Positions 9,353-20,900 of a DNA stretch of 64,000 bases are shown here, in pieces. Position 1 is the stretch's first letter; each line of letters begins with the position of its first letter. The stretch is from Bifidobacterium bohemicum DSM 22767 (GTDB lineage Bacteria; Actinomycetota; Actinomycetes; Actinomycetales; Bifidobacteriaceae). The DNA is taken from NCBI RefSeq assembly GCF_000741525.1, contig NZ_JGYP01000004.1:109605-173604 (forward strand). Direction: 5' to 3'. Made by a program: the position numbers and the translations under genes. The notes beneath the pieces are model-generated. The model was not told the origin of the DNA. It saw only the letters and a list, made by a program, of their open reading frames with translations, and ran no database searches.

Positions 9353-9414
9353 AGGCGCCGCATCTTCAGCAATCATCGGATGAAACCACCCGAAATGCCA
9401 GAGATGCGGCGCCT
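9353..9414. terminator. Bidirectional terminator between the PucR gene and rplA
   Basis: The 13-base arms AGGCGCCGCATCT (9353-9365) and AGATGCGGCGCCT (9402-9414) are perfect inverted repeats around a 36-base loop. They lie between two convergent genes and would end transcription from both. The T-run is short (TTGTTGT on the minus side). Confidence 0.65.
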
Positions 9415-9457
9415 GTCTATGAACAGTCATTCACATGACTTCACTCAATTCAACCAC

Positions 9458-10150
9458 TCAGGAAAGCAGCGAGATATCCAGCGGAACGCCGGGACCCATT
9501 GTCGAGGTGAGAGTGGCCTTGAGCATGTAGCGACCCTTCACCGTGGAAGGACGCAGACGCTTGATCTCGTCAGCGACGGCCTGGAAGTTCTCGACCAGTG
9601 CCTTGTCGTCGAAGGACCGCTTGCCGACGAGGAAGGACAGGTTGCCGTCCTTGTCGACGCGGAACTCGATCTTGCCGCCCTTGATGTCGGCCACGGCCTT
9701 GGCCACATCCATGGTCACGGTGCCGGTCTTGGGGTTCGGCATGAGGCCACGGGGGCCGAGCACACGACCCAAACGACCGACCTTGCCCATCATGTCCGGT
9801 GTTGCCACCACGGCATCGAAGTCAAGGAAACCACCTTGCACCTTGGCCACCATGTCGTCGTCACCGACCAGGTCGGCACCGGCTTCTGTGGCTTCGGTTG
9901 CCTTGGGGCCGCGCGCGAAGACGAGGACCCTGGCGGTCTTACCGGTGCCATTGGGCAGGTTCACGGTGCCACGCACAAGCTGATCGGCCTTACGGGGATC
10001 AACACCCAGGCGATACACGGCTTCGATGGTCTCGTCGAAACCACGCTCAGGCATGCTTTTGAGCAGGGCCACGGCCTCGGAAACAGTGTACAGGTTGCTG
10101 CGATCGACCTTCTCGGACGCTTCGCGATACTTCTTGGAATGCTTCGTCAT
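9458..10150 (-). CDS. rplA: 50S ribosomal protein L1
   Basis: This 230-residue protein is L1, which binds 23S rRNA at the L1 stalk and helps release deacylated tRNA. It matches the family end to end, beginning [19 protein letters not shown] and carrying the signature region [20 protein letters not shown]. The length is normal. It lies 13 bases after rplK, with which it forms the usual L11-L1 operon; L1 commonly represses this operon by binding its own mRNA, but I could not identify the site. A strong inverted repeat follows at 9353-9414. Confidence 0.98.
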   Translation of the reverse strand: MTKHSKKYREASEKVDRSNLYTVSEAVALLKSMPERGFDETIEAVYRLGVDPRKADQLVRGTVNLPNGTGKTARVLVFARGPKATEATEAGADLVGDDDMVAKVQGGFLDFDAVVATPDMMGKVGRLGRVLGPRGLMPNPKTGTVTMDVAKAVADIKGGKIEFRVDKDGNLSFLVGKRSFDDKALVENFQAVADEIKRLRPSTVKGRYMLKATLTSTMGPGVPLDISLLS

Positions 10151-10163
10151 TGCTTCGCTCCCC

Positions 10164-10595
10164 TCAGCCTTCGACCGTGATGCCCATAGAACGCGCGGTG
10201 CCGGCGATGATCTTCATGCCAGCCTCAATGTCACGCGCGGAAAGATCGGCCATCTTGGTCTCAGCGATTTCACGAACCTGGGCCGAAGTGACCGAGCCGA
10301 CCTTGTGGGTCAACGGGTTGTCGGTGCCCTTCTGAATGCCGGCAGCCTTAAGCAGCAGCGACGAGGCGGGCGGGGTCTTAAGAATGAAGTCGAAGCTACG
10401 ATCTTCATAGACGGTGATGATGGCAGGAATAATCTGCCCCATCTTGTCCTTGGTGGCGTCGTTGTAGGCCTTGCAGAACTCCATGATGTTGACGCCATGA
10501 GAGCCGAGCGCAGGACCCAGCGGCGGGGCGGGGTTGGCCTTGCCAGCCTCGCACGTCACCTTGACCACCGAGGCGACCTTCTTGCTTTTAGCCAT
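10164..10595 (-). CDS. rplK: 50S ribosomal protein L11
   Basis: This 143-residue protein is L11, part of the GTPase-associated centre of the large subunit. It has the N-terminal proline-rich [13 protein letters not shown] and the C-terminal rRNA-binding domain ending [20 protein letters not shown]. The ATG at 10595 has AAAAAGGAG in front of it. It is the first gene of the rplK-rplA operon and follows the nusG terminator, so it has its own promoter within the 330 bases upstream. Confidence 0.98.
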
Positions 10596-10923
10596 ATTAT
10601 TGGCTCCTTTTTCTCCGTGCGGTTCTTACGGTCGCCCCGCAGCCGAAGCCGCGTGGTCTCCTCCCGCAACCGATATTGCTTACGCTGTGTAAGCGGGTCT
10701 CCCCTCCAGACACAAGCCTTACCATTATTCCAACCGTGCGGGACAAGGTGCGCCGGAGCTCTCCTTCAACTCATCCAATTGATATCCAAGGCACGACCAA
10801 GAATGTCAGCCATCCTTGTCTGTTGAATTGAATCAATAAGACGAAATTCGAAAATCCGATAGTCTAAAGGCACTTGGCATCAATTGAAAGAACTGCGGCC
10901 ATCGCCAACCCTTATGTATTTTG
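10596..10923. other. Leader region of the rplK-rplA operon
   Basis: No gene is visible in these bases. On the transcript strand there is a small hairpin with arms GCTTAC and GTAAGC (10678-10694) about 85 bases before rplK, and several AG-rich stretches. This is the expected place for the promoter and for an L1-binding leader, but I cannot define either exactly. Confidence 0.4.
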
Positions 10924-10945
10924 AAAAAGTGCCGTAACAGGGCAC
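10924..10945 (-). terminator. Rho-independent terminator after nusG
   Basis: On the minus strand GTGCC, loop CTGTTAC, GGCAC is followed at once by TTTTT, the classic form. A second longer GC-rich hairpin (10955-10986) lies between it and the nusG stop and may reinforce it. Confidence 0.8.
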
Positions 10946-11008
10946 CAACACAAACGCCGCAGCTTCCAGAATCAGAAACCGCGGCGCCTAAAAAACAGAT
11001 GCGACAGG

Positions 11009-11926
11009 TCAGACGACCTTCTCGACCTGGTTGAAGCCCAGCTCGACCGGCGTATCTCGACCGAAAATCGAAACCAGAACGGTGAGCTTTTGCGTAGTCG
11101 GCTCCACGTCGGAGATGGCGCCCGCCATAGTGGCGAATGGGCCTTCGCTAACGGTAACCTGATCGCCGACCTTGTAGGAAACCTCAACGGTACGCTTTTT
11201 GGCGGCCGCAGGCTTGTCACCGGCCTCTTTCAGCGCCTGTGAAGCGATCATAGGAGCCATCATATCGACGACTTCCTTGCGGGTAAGCGGCGCGGGCTCC
11301 CGGTTCGGGCCGACGAAACCGGTTACGCCTTCCGTCTCGCGGACGATGCGACGTGCGTTCTCGTCCGGCCACATGCGGATGAGCACATATCCGGGCACTC
11401 GCACACGGGTAAGAACCTTCTTGCCTTTGTCTGTGTGCTTCTCAACCTCTTCGAGCGGAACCTCAATCTGGAAGATCTTATCTTCGAGGCCAAAGTTCTG
11501 CACACGAGACTCGACGTTTGTCTTCACGCGCTTTTCATAGCCGGAGTAGGTGTGAAGCACATACCACTTACCCTCCAAACCACGCAGGCTCTTTGAAAAC
11601 TCACGCACCGCCTTGGCGCCAACGTCATCGGAATCAGCCTCTCCTGGTGTCGAATCAGCGGAATCGGAGGCTTCGGCATTGCTGGGATCGTCACCTTCGG
11701 AAGTCGCCGCGTCGGACGCGGAAGAACCGTTCTCGGCCGAATTATCGGCGATGGCAGAAGCCAGACCGCCCTCACCGGCTTCAGGTACGGCGATATTCAA
11801 ATCGTCATCATCTGAAGCCGCAAGAGTTGCATCATTGGACGCGACAACGTCAGCCTGCGCCGATTCACCATCATTCGGCAAATCCGGCAAGCCGTCGAGA
11901 CCTTCAAGATTCACTTCATCTTCCAT
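11009..11926 (-). CDS. nusG: Transcription termination/antitermination protein NusG
   Basis: This 305-residue protein binds RNA polymerase and couples it to ribosomes or Rho. The NGN domain starts near residue 115 ([18 protein letters not shown]) and the C-terminal KOW domain contains [18 protein letters not shown]. About 110 residues precede the NGN domain and are very acidic and rich in Ser, Ala and Asp; long acidic extensions are known in actinobacterial NusG proteins. The ATG at 11926 is preferred over a GTG at 11935 because AAGG lies ten bases before the ATG but only one base before the GTG. It follows secE closely. Confidence 0.96.
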   Translation of the reverse strand: MEDEVNLEGLDGLPDLPNDGESAQADVVASNDATLAASDDDDLNIAVPEAGEGGLASAIADNSAENGSSASDAATSEGDDPSNAEASDSADSTPGEADSDDVGAKAVREFSKSLRGLEGKWYVLHTYSGYEKRVKTNVESRVQNFGLEDKIFQIEVPLEEVEKHTDKGKKVLTRVRVPGYVLIRMWPDENARRIVRETEGVTGFVGPNREPAPLTRKEVVDMMAPMIASQALKEAGDKPAAAKKRTVEVSYKVGDQVTVSEGPFATMAGAISDVEPTTQKLTVLVSIFGRDTPVELGFNQVEKVV

Positions 11927-11961
11927 GCCGTTCACACCTTATATTCGTTCGTAGCTACGTA

Positions 11962-12189
11962 TCAGCCGAAAATCCTCAATGCAAGTTGGCCGAGGCCAAA
12001 ATCCATCGCCGTGACGACCACCATGAGCAGCACCACGAAGATGAACACCGCAACGGACCAGCCAGCCCACTCCTTGCCGGTAGGCGCCACGACCTTGCGC
12101 ATCTCGTCAATAATCTGCTTGATGAACAAACCGATACGCATGAACACGTTCGGCTTGACGCTCTTTTCAGACTCGTTTGCCTTCGCCAT
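11962..12189 (-). CDS. secE: Preprotein translocase subunit SecE
   Basis: This 75-residue protein is the small essential subunit of the SecYEG channel. It has a charged N-terminus, the conserved amphipathic segment IKQIIDEMRKVVAPTGKEW, and one membrane helix (VAVFIFVVLLMVVVTAMDFG). AAGGACAGAT precedes the ATG. It lies between tRNA-Trp and nusG, the usual actinobacterial order, and is cotranscribed with nusG across a gap of 35 bases. Confidence 0.97.
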   Translation of the reverse strand: MAKANESEKSVKPNVFMRIGLFIKQIIDEMRKVVAPTGKEWAGWSVAVFIFVVLLMVVVTAMDFGLGQLALRIFG

Positions 12190-12218
12190 ATCTGTCCTTC
12201 GTCTGGTTTGTCATTACT

Positions 12219-12294
12219 TGGCAGGGAAGGCGGGACTCGAACCCACAACCTACGGTTTTGGAGACCGTTGCGCTACCAATTGCGCCACTTCCCT
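12219..12294 (-). tRNA. trnW: tRNA-Trp (anticodon CCA)
   Basis: The 76-base cloverleaf has acceptor arms AGGGAAG and CTTCCCT, the anticodon loop CTCCAAA (CCA) and the T-loop GGTTCGAGTCC. The terminal CCA is encoded. It lies directly upstream of secE. Confidence 0.97.
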
Positions 12295-12535
12295 AGGTGA
12301 ACTCTGTCTACGATACTCGGAGCACGAGACCTGACGACAAAACCGCCGATGCACCATCCTAGCGCATAAAACACGAACCGTCCACTCCCAAGTGTCGAAA
12401 GGCAAATCATGTGATCATCGGCTTTGATGCCAGCTCAGCCGGGAGCGGTAGAAAACAAAGGAATCTCAACTGGCTTCAAACAGAGAGCGACGAAAAACCG
12501 CCGTCAGAAGTCAAGCCTCTGGAGAAACAGCGGAA

Positions 12536-12558
12536 CGGCTGATTGCAGCGATCAGCCG
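12536..12558 (-). terminator. Hairpin at the end of the aminotransferase gene
   Basis: CGGCTGAT and ATCAGCCG form an 8-base stem that includes the aminotransferase stop codon. The following sequence (TTCCGCTGTTTC) is only moderately T-rich, so termination is plausible but not certain. Confidence 0.45.
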
Positions 12559-13763
12559 ACCCATTGTTTGAATCGACGCACGCCCTCAGCGAGGTCGTCG
12601 TCGGCCAAAGCATACGAGAAACGCAAGTAACCGGGTGCGCCGAACGCCTCACCCGGCACAGCGGCCACATGAGCCTGGTCAAGCAACAGTGAAGCCAGTT
12701 CGGAAGAGGTCCGGACGACCGAACCGTCGGGTCCCAAGGGCCTGCCCAGCAGCGCCGTCACCTCAGGGAAGGCGTAGAACGCGCCGTGCGGAGCGGAGCA
12801 GGTCACGCCGGTCACCTCGTTCAACGCCGCGACGATGGCGCGACGACGCCCATCGAACGCGGCGCGCATCATATCGACCGCGTCCAGCGACCCTTCGACA
12901 GCCGCGAGTGCGGCCTGCTGACTGACATCCGCCACATTGGAACTGAGGTGACCCTGCAGCTTGGTGACGGCCTCGGCCACGGGCGTCGGCGCCACGATCC
13001 AACCCACGCGCCAGCCCGTCATCGCATAGGTTTTGGCCACACCGTTGAGCACGATGAGCTGATCGCGCACCTCGGGCACCTCGGCGCCAATATAGACCGT
13101 GCGCATGCCGTCGTAGGACAGATGTTCGTAAATCTCGTCACTGAGCACCCATACATGGTGTTCAACGGCCCACCGACCAATCGCACGAATGGTTTCTCTG
13201 CTCCACACAGCCCCGGTCGGGTTGGATGGGGAATTGACAACGATCGCCTTGGTGCGGGGGGTTCGCACCGCCTCAATCGCTTCAACGGTCGGTTCAAACC
13301 CCTGTTCCGATCCGGCAAAGACGAAAACCGGCTTGCCGCCGGCAAGCCTCACCGCCTCCGGGTAGGTGGTCCAATAGGGTGCGGGGATGATGACCTCATC
13401 GCCGGGATCGATCAGCGTCTGCAGAGCCTCATAGACAGCCTGCTTGCCGCCGTTGGTGACCACCACCCGGTCCGGGGTGACAGCATATCCTGAATCGCGA
13501 AGGGTCTTGTCGGCGATGGCCTGGCGCAGCGCAGGCAGACCGGGGGTGGGGGTGTAGCGGTGGTTCTTCGGGTCGCGGCAGGCCTTGACAGCGGCCTCGA
13601 CGATGTAATCCGGGGTCGGGAAATTCGGCTCGCCCGCGCCGAAGCCTATCACGTCAACGCCGGCCGCCTTCATTGCCTTGGCTTTGGAGTCAACGGCCAA
13701 AGTGGCGCTCGGCGCCACTCGGTTCACGCGTTCGCTCAATGTCTGCCATGATGCCATTCCCAT
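12552..13763 (-). CDS. aspC: Pyridoxal-phosphate aminotransferase, class I (aspartate aminotransferase type)
   Basis: This 403-residue enzyme belongs to the Igamma aspartate aminotransferases, which exchange amino groups between aspartate and 2-oxoglutarate. Visible features are [13 protein letters not shown] near the N-terminus, [13 protein letters not shown], and the PLP-lysine region [15 protein letters not shown], with Arg near the C-terminus ([10 protein letters not shown]) for the substrate carboxylate. The start at 13763 matches the family N-terminus [20 protein letters not shown] longer open frame runs upstream through the region of proB, but it has no homology. No ribosome site is seen; TACTGT lies seven bases before the ATG. 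Exact amino acid preference is inferred from the family. Confidence 0.9.
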   Translation of the reverse strand: MGMASWQTLSERVNRVAPSATLAVDSKAKAMKAAGVDVIGFGAGEPNFPTPDYIVEAAVKACRDPKNHRYTPTPGLPALRQAIADKTLRDSGYAVTPDRVVVTNGGKQAVYEALQTLIDPGDEVIIPAPYWTTYPEAVRLAGGKPVFVFAGSEQGFEPTVEAIEAVRTPRTKAIVVNSPSNPTGAVWSRETIRAIGRWAVEHHVWVLSDEIYEHLSYDGMRTVYIGAEVPEVRDQLIVLNGVAKTYAMTGWRVGWIVAPTPVAEAVTKLQGHLSSNVADVSQQAALAAVEGSLDAVDMMRAAFDGRRRAIVAALNEVTGVTCSAPHGAFYAFPEVTALLGRPLGPDGSVVRTSSELASLLLDQAHVAAVPGEAFGAPGYLRFSYALADDDLAEGVRRFKQWVG

Positions 13764-13770
13764 ATTGCCA

Positions 13771-13776
13771 ACAGTA
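13771..13776 (-). promoter_or_regulatory. Leaderless -10 box of aspC
   Basis: TACTGT is followed by seven bases and the aspC ATG, without a ribosome binding site between them. Confidence 0.4.
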
Positions 13777-13974
13777 CGCCTTACTTCCGAAAAATTCCTT
13801 ACGTTTTTCAAGTACTGATTTTTCAAGTACCGAGTCGTTATGTTGTCGACAATTGCGTCAAATGCCTTGATCGCGAACCCAAGGCTTAATATTGCAACGT
13901 TCCATGACCACATATGGAACATACCGTTGGTATGACACGGATTCCGGTGCGTAGACAGCGAACCCGGCCAACAA

Positions 13975-15150
13975 TCAAAGCAAAACGAGGTTATCGCGGT
14001 GAACCAGGGGATGTGCGTACTCCGGATCAAGCAGGCGCTTGAGCGCCGTAGTGCTGCGGCCAAGCATGGCCGGCATTTCCTCCGAATCGTAAGCCGCGAG
14101 CCCCTTGGCGATGTGATTGCCGGACTCGTCATCGATCCACACCGGATCGCCTGCGGAAAAATCGCCATCGACGGCGATGACCCCGGCCGCCAGTAGACTC
14201 GCCCGCCCGCCCAACACCGCTTTGGCCGCACCTGCATCAGCCGTGAGCCTGCCGCGCGGAGCCGCCGCGAAGCCGATCCACAGGCGGCGCGACGTGTCGC
14301 GATGGGACACCGGAGCGAATGCGGTGCCCGTAGCCTTTCCTTCGAGTGCATCACCCAGATGCGCGGCATCGGTAAGCACCACGGGGATGCCGGAAGACGC
14401 GGCCACACGCGCCGCTTCCAGCTTGGTGACCATGCCGCCGGTGCCCACCTTCGAACCACTGTCACCCACGGTGACTTGCAGAGCATCCTCATTGGATACA
14501 TCCGAAACGAATGCGATACGTTTCGCGTTTGGATACGTGGGAGGAACGTCGTAGAGACCGTCCACGTCGGTGAGCAGCACCAGGGCGTCCGCGCGCACGA
14601 TATTCGCCACGAGCGCCGAAAGCCGGTCGTTATCGCCAAACCGCAACTCGTTGGTGGCCAGCGCGTCATTCTCATTGACCACCGGCACTACACCCAAATC
14701 AAGCAACCGCCCCAATGTACGACGGACGTTGCGGTATCGTGACGCACGACGAGTATCGTCCACCGTGAGCAGAATCTGGCCGACACGGACACCTTCCACC
14801 GTGAAGGCGGTCTCATAACGTTGCATCAACAGACCCTGGCCGACAGAGGCCGCAGCCTGCTGAGTCACGACGTCCTCAGGGCGCTCATCGAGGCCGAGCG
14901 GTCCGAACCCTGCGGCGATAGCGCCGGACGAAACCAACACGACGCGCCTGTCCCCGCCGACGATCCGAGCCAAAGAACTCACGATTGCATCGACTTTGGC
15001 GGAATCAAGATGCCCCGAAGGCCTGGTCAGTGAACTCGATCCGACCTTCACCACCACGGTCTGGGCACGGTTGACCGCCTGCCGCACCTCCGATTCACAC
15101 CAGTGGTTGGTCGGTTTCACGGTTGTCGCCACATTCGATGATTCCGCCAT
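13975..15150 (-). CDS. proB: Glutamate 5-kinase
   Basis: This 391-residue enzyme phosphorylates glutamate in the first step of proline synthesis. The amino acid kinase domain shows [46 protein letters not shown] and [17 protein letters not shown]-terminal PUA domain follows ([15 protein letters not shown] onward, from about residue 295). AAAGG precedes the ATG at 15150. It follows obg by 33 bases, so it belongs to the rplU-rpmA-obg-proB series. proA is not in the window. Confidence 0.96.
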   Translation of the reverse strand: MAESSNVATTVKPTNHWCESEVRQAVNRAQTVVVKVGSSSLTRPSGHLDSAKVDAIVSSLARIVGGDRRVVLVSSGAIAAGFGPLGLDERPEDVVTQQAAASVGQGLLMQRYETAFTVEGVRVGQILLTVDDTRRASRYRNVRRTLGRLLDLGVVPVVNENDALATNELRFGDNDRLSALVANIVRADALVLLTDVDGLYDVPPTYPNAKRIAFVSDVSNEDALQVTVGDSGSKVGTGGMVTKLEAARVAASSGIPVVLTDAAHLGDALEGKATGTAFAPVSHRDTSRRLWIGFAAAPRGRLTADAGAAKAVLGGRASLLAAGVIAVDGDFSAGDPVWIDDESGNHIAKGLAAYDSEEMPAMLGRSTTALKRLLDPEYAHPLVHRDNLVLL

Positions 15151-15183
15151 ATATTACCTTTCCACCGCCGTTCACCAAGCCCG

Positions 15184-16881
15184 TCACGCTTCGTCGGCCG
15201 CGTCGTCATCGTCGGCGTGCCCGCCAAGAATCGCCTGCTCGTCGTGCCGGTCGTCATCCACGCTTGGATCAGCCCAATGTCCAACACTGCGCTCCTTGCG
15301 CATCGCCTCACGTACGGCCGTCTTCGCGTCCATCATCTCATGGTACTGACGGCGACGCTCGGCATTGGTGCGACGGTGGGCGCGCGTGTCGTCATGCTCG
15401 TCGAGACGCAGATCGGTGCCGCGTGCGCCCAGCTGTGCGCCGTCAAGCATTTCAGCGCCGGCGACGATGGTCGGATCCCAATCGAACGCGACCTCGTTCT
15501 TGCCGGTTCCGATGCGCACCTCGTCGCCGGGACGGGCCCCCTTGCCGCGCAGCTCGTCCTCCACGCCAAGTTTGGCCAAACGGTCGGCCAGGTATCCCAC
15601 GGCCTCGTCATTATCGAAGTTCGTCTGCCGCACCCAACGCTCCGGCTTGGCACCCCGAACGGTGAACCACACATCCCCACGCTTGCTGGTGCCCTTGGTG
15701 ACGGTAAAGTCAAGCGAGCTGCCGTTTTCATCGTCGGAACGACGACGTCTGCGCACCTTGTCCTCCAAAGGCTTGATGACCACTCGCGCAGCCTGGCGTT
15801 CACGTTCTTCCTCGGCGAGCTTGGCACGCAGTTCGGTGACCATTCGTCCCAGCTCAAAGCCAAGTTCCTTCAAGCCTTCATGTGAAGCGGTGGAGACGAC
15901 GAAGGTCTTCAGTCCCATCTTCTCGAACTCGGGACGTACGAATTCCGCAAGTTCCTTGGCCTCCGGCACGTCCGCCTTGTTGAGGATGACGATACGAGGA
16001 CGCTCCGGGATGGGAATCGCGCCAATTGGCAGTGAAAGTTTGCTCGCATATAGCGCCAGCTCCCGTTCCAATGCCTCGTAATCCGACATCGGATCGCGAC
16101 CCTGCTCGAAGGTCGCGCAATCTATGACGTGCGCGATGATCTCAGTGCGCTCGATATGGCGCAAGAACTCAAGCCCCAGCCCCTTGCCTTCGGAGGCTCC
16201 GGGAATCAGGCCCGGCACGTCGGCAATCGTGTAACGGTATTCGGCCATCTGCACGACGCCCAGGTTGGGTACGAGCGTCGTGAATGGGTAGTCCGCGATT
16301 TTCGGCTTGGCCGCACTCATCGCCGCAATCAGACTCGACTTGCCCGCCGAAGGGAAGCCGACCAGCGCGACGTCCGCGATGGACTTGAGTTCGAGAATAA
16401 CGTCACGCTCTTCTCCGGGATCGCCTAGCAGCGCAAAACCGGGGGCACGGCGCGTCTTGTTCGCCAACGCTGCGTTGCCGAGCCCTCCCATGCCGCCCGC
16501 GGCCGCGACGTATCGATCGCCCTCGACGCGAAGGTCAGCAAGGAGCCTGCCGGCGTGCTTCGTCTCGCCAACGGCACCTTTGGCTTCGAAAATCATGGTT
16601 CCCGGCGGCACCGGCAGCACCACATCCGCACCTTTTGAGCCGTCTTTGGTGTCTCCCAGACCCATCGTGCCGTTTTCGGCGCGACGGTGCGGCACGAAGC
16701 GATAGTCAAGAAGATTGTTCGCATTCGCGCTCGCCACAAAGATGACGGAGCCGCCGTCACCGCCGTCACCGCCGTTCGGGCCCGCGAGCGGCTTGTACTT
16801 CTCGCGCTTGACACCAGCCGAACCATTGCCGCCGTCGCCGCCCTTGACGTGGACGGTCACCCTATCTACAAAATCTGCCAT
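15184..16881 (-). CDS. obg: GTPase Obg/CgtA
   Basis: This 565-residue GTPase acts in 50S ribosome assembly and stress control. It has the glycine-rich Obg fold (residues 1-158), the G domain with [12 protein letters not shown] (P-loop), [14 protein letters not shown] and NKADVPE, and the OCT domain near residues 375-460. The C-terminal tail of about 100 residues is charged and rich in Asp, Arg and His (ending [11 protein letters not shown]), longer than in many relatives, as is usual in actinobacteria. AAGGGAT precedes the ATG at 16881. Confidence 0.96.
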   Translation of the reverse strand: MADFVDRVTVHVKGGDGGNGSAGVKREKYKPLAGPNGGDGGDGGSVIFVASANANNLLDYRFVPHRRAENGTMGLGDTKDGSKGADVVLPVPPGTMIFEAKGAVGETKHAGRLLADLRVEGDRYVAAAGGMGGLGNAALANKTRRAPGFALLGDPGEERDVILELKSIADVALVGFPSAGKSSLIAAMSAAKPKIADYPFTTLVPNLGVVQMAEYRYTIADVPGLIPGASEGKGLGLEFLRHIERTEIIAHVIDCATFEQGRDPMSDYEALERELALYASKLSLPIGAIPIPERPRIVILNKADVPEAKELAEFVRPEFEKMGLKTFVVSTASHEGLKELGFELGRMVTELRAKLAEEERERQAARVVIKPLEDKVRRRRRSDDENGSSLDFTVTKGTSKRGDVWFTVRGAKPERWVRQTNFDNDEAVGYLADRLAKLGVEDELRGKGARPGDEVRIGTGKNEVAFDWDPTIVAGAEMLDGAQLGARGTDLRLDEHDDTRAHRRTNAERRRQYHEMMDAKTAVREAMRKERSVGHWADPSVDDDRHDEQAILGGHADDDDAADEA

Positions 16882-16975
16882 ATCCCTTACCTTACCGGTG
16901 GGTGCTTATACCCGTCCGCCGCTACTACTATTGATATCAATGCACGATAACATTACAAAAGCCACTATGACGGCA

Positions 16976-17009
16976 AAAGGCCGCGCCCGCAATGGCGGGT
17001 ACGACCTTT
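16976..17009 (-). terminator. Probable terminator after rpmA
   Basis: On the minus strand AAAGG and CCTTTT enclose an inner stem CCCGC/GCGGG with loop CATT. It lies about 75 bases after rpmA and before obg, so it may separate the ribosomal genes from obg partly or fully. Confidence 0.5.
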
Positions 17010-17081
17010 GATACGTTCTCGGACTAAAACATCCGATTTGCTACAACGCTTGCCTACAGCGTCCTGACGACGCTTTGAAAA

Positions 17082-17336
17082 CTACTCGGCGGAAACCACG
17101 TCCACGACCTTGCGGTCGCGGCGCACGCCGAACTTCACGTTGCCGTCAGCAAGCGCAAAGAGCGTGTGATCCTTGCCGGTGCCGACGTTCTGGCCGGCGT
17201 GGAACTTGGTGCCGCGCTGGCGCACGATGATGTTGCCGGCAACGACGGACTCGCCGCCGAACTTCTTAACGCCGAGATATTGAGGCGATGAATCGCGACC
17301 GTTACGCGAAGCGGATGCACCCTTCTTATGTGCCAT
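17082..17336 (-). CDS. rpmA: 50S ribosomal protein L27
   Basis: This 84-residue protein is L27, which reaches toward the peptidyl transferase centre. The N-terminus [16 protein letters not shown] and the stretch [18 protein letters not shown] are typical. The ATG at 17336 follows AAGGAC. It lies 58 bases after rplU in the usual operon. Confidence 0.98.
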   Translation of the reverse strand: MAHKKGASASRNGRDSSPQYLGVKKFGGESVVAGNIIVRQRGTKFHAGQNVGTGKDHTLFALADGNVKFGVRRDRKVVDVVSAE

Positions 17337-17394
17337 CTTAGTGTCCTTTCAGTCCTTACAACGTTTCTATCGCTGGTGCTCAGCGAGCCCGATG

Positions 17395-17703
17395 TCAGGC
17401 GATCGCCGTGACCTTGAGCTTGGTGAGCGGCTGGCGATGACCCTTGCGACGTGCCACGCCGGTCTTGTTCTTGAACTTCTGAATGTTGATCTTAGGACCC
17501 TTGGCCTGAGCATCAACGACCTCGGCCTTGACCGAGACCTTCGCCAGATCCTTGGCACCGATGGTCACCTTCGCGCCGTCGACCACGAGCGCAACCGGGA
17601 ACTTCACGGTCTGCCCTTCCTTGGCATCGAGACGGTTGACGAACATGACGTCACCGACCTCAACCTTTTCCTGATGGCCACCGGCCTTCACAATCGCGTA
17701 CAT
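17395..17703 (-). CDS. rplU: 50S ribosomal protein L21
   Basis: This 102-residue protein is L21, which binds 23S rRNA. It begins [19 protein letters not shown] and has the C-terminal signature [27 protein letters not shown] precedes the ATG. It is the first gene of rplU-rpmA, about 245 bases after the RNase E/G gene. Confidence 0.98.
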   Translation of the reverse strand: MYAIVKAGGHQEKVEVGDVMFVNRLDAKEGQTVKFPVALVVDGAKVTIGAKDLAKVSVKAEVVDAQAKGPKINIQKFKNKTGVARRKGHRQPLTKLKVTAIA

Positions 17704-17947
17704 AATCGTTCCTTGCTGTTTTTACAAGCTACCTTGCCCGGCGTGCCACGGTTCCCCGCAACCTTTCGGCCAGACACCGAAATCCAAATCTACACCAACC
17801 CCCATACTTGACGCAACCGAGTTTCATCGGTATGTGCGGGCCGGTCCATGCAACGACGGAGTAAGCAAGACTCGAAACCTTGGAAATCCGCGATTCCAGG
17901 ATGCCTATACTCCGTCGATCACCATATTTCATGTTGTGCTACATATC

Positions 17948-20900
17948 TCAGTTTCCTTGATCGGCTTCCGCTTTGGCATCCGAACCTGAAACAGACTCCG
18001 GCTCACCGTCTTGCATGACCTCTGCCTCACCCTCGTCGCTGGCCGCCGCAGCAGCGGCCGCGATCTGCGCAAGTTTAGCCTTGACCGCCGCACTTGACCC
18101 CGTTGGGGCCTGCACTTCCGGCGTCGTGCCGTGACCATGCTTGTTGGTGTGCACGAAGGGGTCTCCGCCTTTGACGGCGTACGGATCCGCGTAATCCGAT
18201 GAGACGGTCGGTTCGTCATGCAGGATGAACCCTCGACCCTTACAGGTCGGACACTCCTCACTGAACGCTTCCACCAGCCCCTGGCCGATGCGTTTGCGCG
18301 TCATCTGAACCAGACCAAGCGAAGTAACCTCGGCCACCTGATGCTTTGTACGGTCACGAGCCAGGCACTCCACAAGCCTGCGCAGCACGAGGTCGCGATT
18401 TGCCGGCAGCACCATATCGACGAAATCGATCATAATCATGCCACCGATGTCACGCAGGCGCAACTGACGGGCAATCTCCTCGGCAGCCTCAAGATTGCAA
18501 CGCGTCACCGTCTCCTCAAGTGACTTGCCCCTGCCGATGAACCTTCCCGTGTTCACGTCGACAGTGGTCATGGCTTCGGTGCGGTCGATGACGATGGAGC
18601 CGCCGGAAGGCAGGTAGACCTGACGCTCCATGCCCTTGCGCAGCTGGGAATCGATCTGCCACTTGTCGAACACATCCTTGCCTTCGTGTTCGGCCGGATC
18701 CCATTTGACGAGCTTGTCCCGGAGATCGGGGGCCATGGTGTCGAGGTATTCCTCAATGTGCGAGTACACATTGTCACCTTCGACGACCATTTTGGAGAAG
18801 TCGTCGTTGAAGATGTCGCGCACCACACGGATGGCGACGTCGGGCTCGCCCTGAAGGAGTTTCGCGCGCTTGCCATTGTGATACAGCTTGCGCTTCTCCT
18901 CGATCCTCTCCCACTGACGCTCAAGCGACTCCAAATCCCTTTGCAGGGCCTCCTCGCTTGCGCCCTCGGCGGCGGTGCGAATGATCACGCCCATCTCCTT
19001 GGGGGCGATCCTGGCGACGATGGACTTAAGGCGCGTGCGCTCCCGCTCGGGCAGCTTGCGGCTGACGCCGGTCATGCCTCCGGAAGGCACAAGCACCAGG
19101 AAACGGCCGGCGAGCGTGACCTGGGAGGTCAAGCGAGCGCCCTTGTGGCCGATGGGGTCCTTGGTGACCTGCACCAGCACCGGATCCCCGGATTTGAAGG
19201 CGGACTCAATCAGACGTGGCTGACCCTCGAGTCGGGCCGCGTCCCAGTTGACCTCACCCGCATACAACACGCCGTTGCGGGCCTGGCCGATGTCCACGAA
19301 TGCGGCCTCCATGCTCGGCAACACATTCTGCACACGGCCAAGATAGATGTTGCCGACTGTGGCGACCTCCTCGATATCCGAGACATAGTGCTCCACGAGC
19401 ACGTCGTCTTCGATCACCGAGACTTGAATATGCTGTCCACGTTCACGCACCACCATAAGACGGTCGACGTTCTCGCGACGGGCAAGGAAGTCCTGCTCCA
19501 TGATCTGGCTGCGGTGGCTGCGCTCACGGCGGTTGTCACGACGGCGTTGCTTCTTGGCCTCAAGACGGGTGGAGCCCTCGATATCGGTGATCTCATCGAT
19601 GTACTGCTGTTTGCGTGAACGGCGTGCGGATTGGCGGGAATCACCGGAATCGCCCTTGGCCGTACGGCGGCGACGGCGTGTGGTCGTCTCAGCCTCGGCA
19701 TCGTTGCGCTCGTCTCGCTCGTCAGTGCGGTCACGCTCGGATTCGCGACGCTTCCCTCGCTCACGACGGCGACGACGCGTGCCCCGTGTCTCCTCCTCGT
19801 CCTCAGCGTCGTCACGGTCGACGCGGGAACGCGAACCGCTCACACGTATGATGTCGGAACCCTGTTCGTCGTCGCGTTCGCCACCTTCATCGGCACCGTC
19901 GCGGTCGACGTTCTTGCGACGGCGACGGCGTGAACGCGGGCGCGGGGCCTCGTCGTCCCCGTCTTCGACGACGCTCTTGCGACGGCGTCCTCCACGCTCA
20001 CGATTGTCGGCGCCACCGTCATCCTCGCCATCACGGTCATCGTCAATCGGCAGATACGTAATATCGTCGGACTCAAGGTCCTCCTCGATGCGTTCCACCT
20101 CATCGGCCGCCCCACGTTCTTCGGCGTTCAGACGGCGGGACCTGCCACGACGGCCACGGGGCTGTTCATCCATGAAATCGGTCAGATCGCCGAACTCGTC
20201 GGAATCGTCGTACGCGCGGCGCGAACGGCCACGGCCGGCTTCGCGCACCTCATCGAGTTCAGGCAACACCGGCTCGCGGAAAAGCAACGAAGTCATCGGG
20301 CGTATCGACCGCTCATCATCACGTCCGGAGCCGTGGACATCCGGTTCCTCAGGAATGCCTTGGTCGTCGCGGGATGGACGCCTACGGCGCGAGGCCGACG
20401 AAGCCACGCTTTGGTCGTCCTCGTCACGAGCCGCGCGCCCACGACGAGTCTCGACCGAAGCGTCCACGTTCTCAGCACGGTTCGCCCTAGTGCGACGGGT
20501 CGTGTTCGACGCGCCAGACTCATCATCGGTGGCATCGGCACGACGTGACGACCGCGGCTTGCGTGCTGACCGCCGAGACGACCGCGAATCGGCGTCGGCT
20601 TCATCGTCCGCCGCGGCACCGGAACGCGCTCTGCGTGCGGTGGTTGAACGGCGCGGGCGGGAAGTCCCACGTCCTTCGCTGCCTGTGGTCTTGGAATCCT
20701 CGGGAAAATCAGAGGATTCAGCAGATTCGACGGATTCAGAACCGTCGCTTTCCCTAACGTTCTGACGAGCAGTGCGCGCCTGGCGGACACCACGGGCAGT
20801 CGAGCCACGTTCGGCGCGTCCCTCAGCACCGGCCTTGCCGACACTGGCTGCGCCGACACTCCGTTCTTCGTTCTCCTCGAGCTGCTCGACGGTGAGGGCC

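Noticed and set aside
13764..14675. Upstream extension of the aminotransferase frame through proB
   Set aside because: The extra 300 codons overlap proB in another frame and have no homology; the family start is at 13763.
19500..20765. 421-codon Ser/Arg-rich plus-strand frame opposite rne
   Set aside because: It is the complement of the low-complexity arm of RNase E/G; composition alone explains its openness.
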